64,000 nt of DNA, taken from Epiperipatus broadwayi (Eukaryota > Onychophora > Udeonychophora > Euonychophora > Peripatidae). The notes below the pieces were generated by a model. That model was not told the DNA's origin. It saw only the letters and a program-made list of their open reading frames with translations, and made no database searches. A program made the position numbers and the translations under genes. The stretch is taken from assembly GCA_028023455.1 (NCBI GenBank), contig JAQFVV010000316.1, positions 592,632-656,631 of the forward strand, in the 5' to 3' direction. Shown in pieces: positions 56,655 through 64,000 of this stretch (positions are counted from its first letter, which is position 1; every line of letters starts with the position of its first letter).

Positions 56655-57359
56655 GTTAATATGACAGGTTAATGGCATTGTTTGAAATTAATTGAATGTT
56701 TACCAAAATTTATTCATATTATACAGCTTCTGTATGATGAAATAACATGAAGTATTGTAACTACAGATAGAAAATCTGAAGAATTTGAAATAAAATCTGA
56801 TGTTAAATAAGGATGTGCATTTATTTAATATTGTTTTTAATTTTTATGATTGTGATCTTTGGAATTATTTATAAGTGGCTTAATCAAACATGGATCAAGA
56901 TACAATACAGGTTTGAATATAGTATTTTTAATTTGAATCAATCAAAAGCAAAAACAAAAGCTTTATCTTTTTAGATTCTAGATGTACACTACACTGATGA
57001 TTGTGCTATATTTCCTAGTTTAAAAACAATTTACAAAATGTTCTTAATGTTTTGAATTCAACTTGGTTTATTTATTAATGTTCAAAAACTCAAGTTCTTG
57101 ATCAGCTCGTGATGGGACAAAAATTCCCAGCAATTTTTACTTGGATGGTTATTAACTTGAAAATGTAAATCAGTTTAAATACCTTGGTTAGTTTTATAAT
57201 TAGAAAACTAGATTTAGATGTTTATGTCTAATATAGATTCCTATGTGCTGCTGCTCCTTTTTACCAATTAAAAGATAGATTAGCTGTATATAGAGCTTTT
57301 TTATAAATACCCATACATACTCTAAAGCAAATTTTTATATAAACCCTCCTTTATTTTTC

Positions 57360-57405
57360 TAACAGTTTCGACTGCTTTGCAGTCTTTATCTGAGCTACAA
57401 CATTT
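57360..57405 (-). ncRNA. Degenerate hammerhead-like hairpin in PLE 3' UTR
   Basis: Minus strand: a core-like CAGATAA, a perfect six-pair hairpin GACTGC-AAA-GCAGTC, then GAAAC and TGTTAG. The position and GAAAC match hammerhead stem II/III geometry, but the CUGANGA box has two changes. The plus copy (59395-59430) has the same arrangement with a damaged hairpin. It recalls ribozymes known from PLE pseudo-LTRs. Confidence 0.35.
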
Positions 57406-57865
57406 AAACATATAATCATATAATCATTATTTTATATACATATAAAATATATATTTTTACATATTTTACATTATTATTCATAATCATATTTTATTTTTAA
57501 CACTATACCTTTACTTCTCTTATTTCCTAATTATTATTTTCTTATTATTATTATTTTTCTATCCTATCTATTATTCTACATTATTCTTTAATATATCTCT
57601 ATCACCTTTCTATTTTACTTCTTATTTTAATATCTATTAATTTAATTTCTTTTCTTCCTTTCTATTATTTATCAATATTTATTCTTCTATTAATAATTTT
57701 TATTTATTTCTATTTCTATCTTTATTAATTATTCTTATTTTTAATTTACTTATTCATTTTACTCACCTTTTTATAACTTTCTTTTTCCTTTTTTATATTT
57801 ATAATTGATTCTTTTTAAATTCTTTAGCATCTTTTTCATATACTCTTTTAATGTATCTCCCTCTA

Positions 57866-58910
57866 TTATCAATTTCTTTAAGTTTTTATCCTATTCTTTA
57901 AACTTTTTATTTTTACAAAATTTATTTTTCTATTTGTACTAATATTTCTATAAAAATAATGTATTTAACCCCCCCATCTCTATTTAGATTTGGTTTTATC
58001 TTTTTAATTAATATAGCTTCTCTTATTTTTCTATCTCTTCTTTTATTAGTATAATTAATCATTTTTATGCTATCTTCTTCAAATATATGTCCTGTTTCTA
58101 TAGAATGCACATAAAATTGATGATTTTTTATCATATCTATGCTGAATCAATCTTGTACACATTGACTTTTTTGTTTCTCCTACATATTTAGTTATCTTAC
58201 TATTCTTATATTCTATCTCATATATTCCATTTATATGTTTTTCTATTCCTTTAATATATTTATTATCTAATATATCTACTATATTTCTCCTTTTTTATTT
58301 ACTATCTTATATTTAATTACATCATTATATTTTTTATTATTTTTTTAAATAATTTTATTAATGTGCTTTACTATATTATTACAATAAGTTTTAACCCCCA
58401 TATATTCATCTTTTTTATTTTACCTTTCTTATATTTTCCCTTCTCTTCTTTTTTATTTTCTCCTTTATATATTTCTTCTAATATTTTTACACTTTTCTTT
58501 ATTATTTTCTCGGGATCTTCATTTTTTTAAAACTTTTTAATTAATCAATTCTATCTCTTTCTTATATATTTTTCTTTATTTGAACAATAATTAATAGCAC
58601 TATAAGCTCTTGAACTAATATTACTTATTTTATATTTATTATCCACATTAGAATTTTAATTAATTATATTAATATCTATATTCATTTTCTCATATACTGA
58701 TGTTTCTATTCTACATTTTTCTTTTTCATATGACTTTTTTAATAATATATTCAAATATAACAACTTATTATCTTTTCTTTCTACTGTAAATTTTGTATTA
58801 TCATCCAATTTATTACTTTTTTAAAATATCTATCTATTTGCCTTTCACTTTTATCAAAAATTAACAAGTAATCATCCATATATCTTTTTAACATTATTTG
58901 TCCATTAATG
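57866..58910 (-). pseudogene. PLE polyprotein fragment: RT motif C and GIY-YIG nuclease
   Basis: On the minus strand: INGQIMLKRYMDDYLLIFDK with the catalytic YMDD (about 58875-58889), then a thumb/linker rich in Lys, then the nuclease. GIYEIEY and KYVGETKKS (about 58165-58235) are the GIY and Y(V)G signatures, followed by RLIQHR (about 58150). After a one-base shift at an A6 run near 58133 comes YVHSIETGHIF, IREAILIKK and LNRDGG (frame 58134-57922), the conserved PLE C-terminal segment. Such nucleases nick DNA to prime reverse transcription. Stops and frameshifts make this copy inactive. The upstream RT part is missing (5' truncation at 58910). Confidence 0.75.
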
Positions 58911-59539
58911 AAGTATATGAAAAAAAGGCTAAAGAATTAAAAAAAAGAATAAGTTATAAATGTAATAACGAAAGAAGAAGGTTATAAAAGGTGAGAAAAA
59001 TGAATAAATAAATTTAAAATGACAATAATTAGTAAAGATAGGAATAAGAATAAATAAAAATTATTAATAAAATAATAAATATTAATAAATAATAGAAAAG
59101 AAGGAAAGGAATTAAATTAATAGGTATTAAAATAAAAAATAAAATAGAACAGTGATAGAGATGTATTAAAGAATACTGTAGAATGATATAATAGAATAGA
59201 AGAAAAAATAATAAAAAAAAATTAAAAAAGAAAGTAGAAATAATAAGAAAATAATAATTAGGAAATAAGGAAAGTAAAGATATAGAGTTAAAAATAAAAT
59301 ATGATTATGAATAATAATGTAAAATATGCAAAAATATGTATTTTATATGTATATAAAATAATGATTATATGATTATATGTTTAAATGTTGTAGCTCAGAT
59401 AAAGACTGCAGGGCAGTTGAAACTGTTAGAAAAATAAAGAAGGATTTATATAAAAATTTGCATTAGAGTGTATTTGAGATTTATAAAAAATTAATATATA
59501 TATATATATGAATATATGAAGAAATGCAAAAAAAGTATA

Positions 59540-59900
59540 GGAGAAGATATAAGAATAATACTTCTAAATATATAGAACTATTATTTTACCTAATTTATTG
59601 TATGAAAGTGAAGCTTGGACATCCTATAAGTGCAATACCAAGGCATAGGTTTCATAGGAAAGACAGATTCCATCTACAAAACAAAGATTATCTTAAAACA
59701 TTCTAAAGAAGTGCAATGTCAATTGTTTATGTTGAGAAGATATGGCAGAAAAAAAGAATGCATTGGAGACCCACAGTTAGGCATGATGTTGAAAAATTTC
59801 AGAAAGAAAACATTTCTGCTGAAGAAACCAATCATAAAACATCAGTTAAACTGAAAAATGAAACATCATGTTTTATATGTGAACATATTTGTGATTCATA
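59540..59900 (+). pseudogene. RTE-type LINE relic 2, C-terminal part
   Basis: Continuation of the RTE after the PLE insertion. Over two frames one reads an LLYESEAWTSYK-like block (59587-59625; conserved LLYGSE-W in RTEs), then WRPTVRHDVEKF (59767-59802), the usual C-terminal tail of the RTE polyprotein. Three short overlapping frames cover it; none is a host gene. Confidence 0.65.
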
Positions 59901-59994
59901 GATTAGTTTGTACAGTTATCACAAAAAATCATTTCTAATTCTCTCTTTCTCTCTTTTTTTTGAGTTACAATGATCATACTAATTTATGAGTGTC

Positions 59995-60142
<148 letters not shown>

Positions 60143-60494
60143 ACTCAGTTAACTTTTATAATTAAAACATTTAATTTAGTTCTTTAATATTTGATTACTT
60201 CAATATGATTTAAAAATTTTAAAATTCAACTTATTACTTTATCACATTTTTTTATATCCACAGACTTACAGATTCTTATTATATATAGTTTAAATCCATG
60301 TAGAAATTTAGTTTGATGTAAAAAAGGACTCCTTTTACTTCAACGAAAAAAACTCAAACAAAGGACCTATTATAGGTTTATGGAAAAAACTGATTGACTT
60401 CAGGGATTGTCGATTGGTAACATTAAATGTTAAAGTTATACACGGATATTATCTCCTCATTTCTATTTTTTATTATAATAACAATCCAAGGAAG

Positions 60495-60496
<2 letters not shown>

Positions 60497-60586
<90 letters not shown>
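60497..60586. repeat. (TA)n microsatellite, 45 units
   Basis: Uninterrupted TA repeat, able to form cruciform DNA. Tyr-Ile frames on both strands are artefacts. Confidence 0.98.
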
Positions 60587-60589
<3 letters not shown>

Positions 60590-61068
60590 TTATTTTTATT
60601 ACAACATGTGTTTGGCATTCTACCATGAAGGAAGATTGCTGAGAGAAAGGTATAATTTAATATGTAAAAAGTGTAGATTTTTTTTATTTATTTAATAAAT
60701 CCATGTATGAATGCTAATACACATAATTAATTTACTAAATCTCTGTAAATAGAAATCCAATAACAAAAAAAAAATACTGTAATTGGGAAGAAGAGGGAAG
60801 AATTCCATCTTTATTAATTAACCTTGTGATGGTATGTTTAATAGTATGATTCACTGAACACTGGCCAAAACAAATAAATTAAAGCTCTCACAAGTTATAG
60901 TTTCTGTTTTATATCGTAACATATAATATAACTCAGGGTAAGATTTCATCATATCTCAAACATTATTCTTTTATAATTACATATATAGTGTAAATAGTTT
61001 AAAACCCCTTTAATGATCTAGATAAATATAAAAAACCATCAAACAGATCAAAAAGCTATGACCGCACT

Positions 61069-61069
<1 letters not shown>

Positions 61070-61113
<44 letters not shown>
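61070..61113 (+). repeat. Poly-C tract of 44
   Basis: A homopolymer of 44 C. The G-rich strand could form G-quadruplexes, the C-rich strand an i-motif. True length is likely uncertain in the assembly. Confidence 0.97.
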
Positions 61114-61317
61114 ACTTTTTTCAATTTACCCTTACATATAGATATAGATATAATGTGAACAACACAAATCAATTAGCTTCTTGAGGTGTAATGTATAAAT
61201 ATTGTTTAAGTTATCAATGTAGCATCCAGAGTATTTTAAAACAGAGTGCAAGGTATCAGAATTATACATATGTAAGATCAAAATGGCTGTTGGTCCTGGG
61301 TGTATATTGCTTAAAGA

Positions 61318-61527
61318 TCAATTATTGCTTTGTATTTCTGTGGTATACTTGTTTTGGATGTTGCTCAAGAATTCAAAAGAGTCACCAAGAACACTCTTAT
61401 TAAAGAGATTTACAATAGAAATATCAACAATCTGCTTTAGCCAGATAGTTTTTTTTAAGTCTGTGTTTAATACTGTTTGTCTTAATATTTTCATAAAAAC
61501 AGCGATAATAGTAAATTGTATATCCAT
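61318..61527 (-). pseudogene. Possible LINE ORF2 fragment
   Basis: A 69-residue minus frame contains WLKQIVDISIVNLF followed by SFEFLSNIQNKY, resembling the linker between reverse transcriptase and zinc-binding domain in L1/Tx1-type LINEs (I..LF...SFE.L..KY). Short and without other motifs, so tentative. Confidence 0.3.
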
Positions 61528-61639
61528 GCATAAAACAAGTGTTTACTAGCATAATTGGCTGTTGAATATAAAGAACATTTAGTTAAATTGAGTTACTGGA
61601 TTTTTTGCATATTTAATTAAACAAAAAAACAATCAAATG

Positions 61640-62225
61640 GTTTCCCTGAATGTTTGTGATGATGGTGTTCTAGTTGTATTTTTATATTGGACTATTTCCA
61701 TCATCTAATATGTGTATTGAATGTCTTTAGAAAATACAAAAATATTGGACAGAGAAAAAAAGATATAAAGAAGAAAATTTAAAGAAGCTGCTCACATGAC
61801 AATGGCAAAAAATCCCATAAGCCAACCTAGTGTGACTATACCTAATTTATGGAAACCACTAATCAACTTTGTTCTTAGGAAAAAGTGGAGAAATCAGGAG
61901 AATTCTCATAGATAAGTATATGAAATTTCTAATGACTGTTCCCTTTGGCAGGATGGCTCAGTTGGTTAGAGCGTTACCTTAAAATTCAATAATGAAGAAT
62001 CTAAGGGTCCAGGTTCTTATCTTATGCTAGTACTGCCACTGGTAAGGTCAGCAACACCTGAAGAAAAGGAGAGAATAATACCCCATGAAACATGCATATA
62101 CTAACCTGTTTAATGGGCTATTACTAACAGATGAGGGTATTTTAAATATTTAAATAAAGTTAAATTTTTCTAAAGACATTCAATATGATGGAAATAGTCC
62201 AATATAAAAATACAATCAAATTGTT
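61640..62225. mobile_element. SINE (family S1) foldback
   Basis: Outer arms TTGTATTTTTATATTGGACT (61674) and its inverse ATAGTCCAATATAAAAATAC (62194-62213) flank a plus-strand SINE with A-box TGGCTCAGTTGGTTAGAG at 61954-61971 and a degenerate B-box GGTTCTTATCT at 62012-62022. ACAATCAAAT occurs at both margins (61629 and 62212), possibly a 10 bp duplication. Same family as 55.3-55.8 kb. Confidence 0.6.
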
Positions 62226-63260
62226 TGTTGCTTGGGTCTTGGAGCCATGATTCATAAGCCTTGAGCTCCAGAGATTGTTTTTATCCAACTGCACCAAACC
62301 ATACAGACATAGATTTAATTGCACATTCTTCATCATGTACATTTTTCTTGTATTCAAAAGTAAAGATATATAATTTAACAGAATAAGTATGAGAGCACCA
62401 ATTTCTTCAGCAGCAGCTTCTATTTTGTAGAAATCTTGGACACAATAATACTAAATTCAATGCCTAAAAATTATCTGGGTGCCTAAATCATGTTAATGAA
62501 AGTTTTTTGTTTGATCTCATAATAGAATCTCTCTTAATGATTTTACATGATTGCAGTTAAGTTCACTAAAAAAATGACTGACTTTTATTTTTAGATTTAT
62601 TCATTGAAAAAATAATTATTCTTTGACACACAAGATACAAATAACATATAAATAGAAAATTGTATAATCCTATCATACTAGCCAAAGACCCTGAAACTTT
62701 ACTAAAGTTCTTTCACAACTATGGTTTCATCTATTAACAAATAGACATAAATAAAACAAAATGGCTTCACCCAACACTGAAATAGATATGAGCTGATATT
62801 ACCACTATTCAACTCAATAATTTTATTTAGCTAAATTTTTTTTTTAAGTACAAAGAAAATCTTTTCTGGTGACATCTACATCCAACAGGATTTTATTTTT
62901 ACTAAAATAAGATTCTGTTTGGCAATGTGGTAACCACATAAATCATTAGTATGGCTATTTTGTATAACAATAAATAAATAAATTGATAATTTATGAATTA
63001 AGATGTCTTAGCTTACATAAAAGAGCCTGGTACTGTAAAAGTTAGTACATCTGACTGCTATGCTTATGTCCTGAGATGCATATCTGGAATGAATGAATTT
63101 TTTTTGAAGAGACTTAAGATTTTTTTTCCAGCTAGCTGACCTACAGCTAATTCAACTAACTGTATAGAATTGATCAATTATTGGATGAGATATTCTTAAC
63201 TAAAGAGTAAAACATATATAGAAAAGAATTCAAGCTCTTATCACCCAGAAATTGGCAAGT
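62226..63260. other. AT-rich DNA, nothing recognised
   Basis: No gene, RNA or clear repeat boundary recognised. Confidence 0.45.
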
Positions 63261-63299
63261 TTGGATATATTGCCATTTCCATAATTAGGGACTGCTAGA

Positions 63300-64000
63300 G
63301 AGATTTTTGCCCTGCAGTGGAGTATTTGTTAAAAGGGCACACTGTTTTAAAAATGATGAAATCTTATCTGTCTCAAATAAATAAATATCAAATTACTTAT
63401 AAATTATGATAAAGAAATCAATTCGTGGGAAATGCATTAAGATTTATTTTAATGATGAAATCAAGGAATTTGGGTTCCAGACTCCATCTTTTGAAGTGAG
63501 TAATGAGTCTTTGGTTGGTTACTTTTCGGCTGGTTTTAATGGGTTGTTGATTATATTGTATGCTTCCCATAAGATGATTTTTTGGTTAAGATTAAAGGGC
63601 ATAATCGGGTCATAGAGTTGTAGGTGGTCTATTAGGGATGCTATTCATGAACTGGAAGAGGGCAGAGGATGATCTGTCATGTAATTTTTTTAATAATGTT
63701 GGAGTATCCACAGGAGAGGGTCAGATTATGTAGAGTGTTGTGGATTTTTCGTAAAATGATTGCTTGTATTGAGTGGAATGACAGTCCATTGAACTTGCAT
63801 GGTTGTTGGATACCTCGCAAGCTAATAGGAACTGCTCTTCCTCTCCAGAGAAGTTTGGTGCATAATCGGTTAATTTTATTTTGAAACTGTTTAGACATTT
63901 TTATGAATGGAAGATAATATGAATTTTTTGGCATTATGATCATGTTGAGGAGGCCAATCTTTCCATATAATGAAAGGTATACTCTAGAGAGTGAAGTGGT
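63300..64000 (-). pseudogene. APE-type LINE 3' part, continues past the window edge
   Basis: On the minus strand from the edge: SLSRVYLSLYGKIGLLNM, then LPFIKMSK...KINRLCTKLLWRGRAVPISL and NGLSFHSIQAI (frame 63943-63677). After a shift come LNQKIILWEAYNI (about 63560-63600) and LEPKFLDFIIKINLNAFPTN (63422-63480). Each block aligns with the same-order block of the 31.8-37.7 kb LINE (SLSRISLSLPGKVALLNM; NSLCSKLMWSGK; VEPKYIDFILKLNISSLPTN). It is a diverged relative with stops and frameshifts, losing similarity near 63400-63300. The plus-strand frames at 63406-63615 and 63669-63884 are antisense shadows. Confidence 0.75.

Larger units (their letters stand above)
55860..57295 (+). pseudogene. RTE-type LINE relic 2, reverse transcriptase part
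   Basis: A second decayed RTE. It has the linker and fingers at 55870-56000 (KRVGPDELS, like K-GPDGLP), then KVLSKILLNRLHTVIDEWFS (56090-56150), TDMICGVRQMQKKC (about 56190) and IIFIDLVKTF (about 56260, the F-D palm motif A). After an inserted hammerhead element come NMTG and LKLIECLPKFIHIIQLLYD (about 56660-56740) and a relic of the QGC-LAP block (about 56810). The LENVNQFKYLG block near 57155 and KRQISCI near 57270 lead into the PLE insertion. Numerous stops; clearly dead. Confidence 0.7.
57296..59480. mobile_element. Penelope-like element, head-to-head inverted dimer
   Basis: Left (minus) copy: from the reverse transcriptase YMDD region at 58910 down to the 3' end at 57296. Right (plus) copy: only the C-terminal tail and 3' UTR, 58911-59480, nearly the inverse of 57296-57865. 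Both 3' ends face outward and end in CTCTAA(A/T)GCAAATTTTTATA and TTTTTATAAAT. The element is inserted in RTE relic 2, which resumes at about 59540. Head-to-head truncated pairs are a known PLE outcome; a smaller one lies at 30.6 kb. Confidence 0.75.

Noticed and set aside
60423-60642. Tyr-Ile repeat frames on both strands
   Set aside because: Translation of a pure TA microsatellite.

Overview
The window is AT-rich, repeat-dominated animal DNA in which I recognise no host protein-coding gene, rRNA gene or canonical tRNA gene. tRNA-derived SINEs, decayed RTE-type LINEs, Penelope-like elements (PLEs) with GIY-YIG nuclease sequence, an APE-type LINE, hAT- and pogo/Tigger-like DNA elements, long microsatellites and very low gene density suggest a large metazoan genome. 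A mollusc, perhaps an octopus-like cephalopod, is my best guess. That is inference; no sequence here proves the taxon.

The main discovery is a dispersed, foldback-forming repeat family whose units carry a 59-nt hammerhead-ribozyme-like motif. The type I layout is stem I, CTGAYGA, stem II with a CACAA loop, GAAAC-TA-GTC, then the other strand of stem I. I found nine motifs of identical length at 0.7, 4.9, 14.4, 14.6, 14.7, 26.1, 26.8, 27.3 and 56.5 kb. Five keep every conserved core base. Most copies sit between 11-14 bp target-site duplications (TSDs). At 26.5-27.4 kb two units are in tandem with a period of exactly 456 bp, the arrangement expected of retrozyme-like elements.

Layout. 0-15 kb: hammerhead-family copies A-D, a PLE-end foldback (2.1 kb), two LTR-like sequences (6.9 and 12.8 kb), a pogo/Tigger-like non-autonomous element (9.0-10.0 kb) and a repeat with CTCF-like motifs (13.6 kb). 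16-18.2 kb: tandem minisatellites, with a 20-base Illumina adapter match at 17843-17862 that points to an assembly fault. 20-24 kb: a ruined + strand RTE LINE interrupted by other repeats, including a cluster of CTCF-like sites at 21 kb. 24.6-27.9 kb: a three-level nest, hAT element > Tigger-like element > hammerhead array, each with its own intact TSD. 28.5-31.2 kb: two more foldbacks, one made of PLE 3' ends. 31.8-37.7 kb: a full-length minus-strand LINE with a perfect 17 bp TSD, its ORFs broken mostly at A/T runs. 38-47 kb: a foldback of unknown type, a 326 bp hAT MITE, a class II tRNA-like SINE, apparently single-copy DNA (41.6-43.6 kb), a LINE fragment and a SINE foldback. 47-55 kb: low-complexity AT-rich DNA. 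55-60 kb: SINE foldback, then a second RTE copy split by a hammerhead element and by a PLE. 60-64 kb: extreme microsatellites, a SINE foldback, and the 3' part of a second APE-type LINE running off the right edge.

The elements interact by nesting and, plausibly, by sharing machinery: several unrelated repeats form inverted dimers with 13-14 bp TSDs, which suggests a common retrotransposition route.
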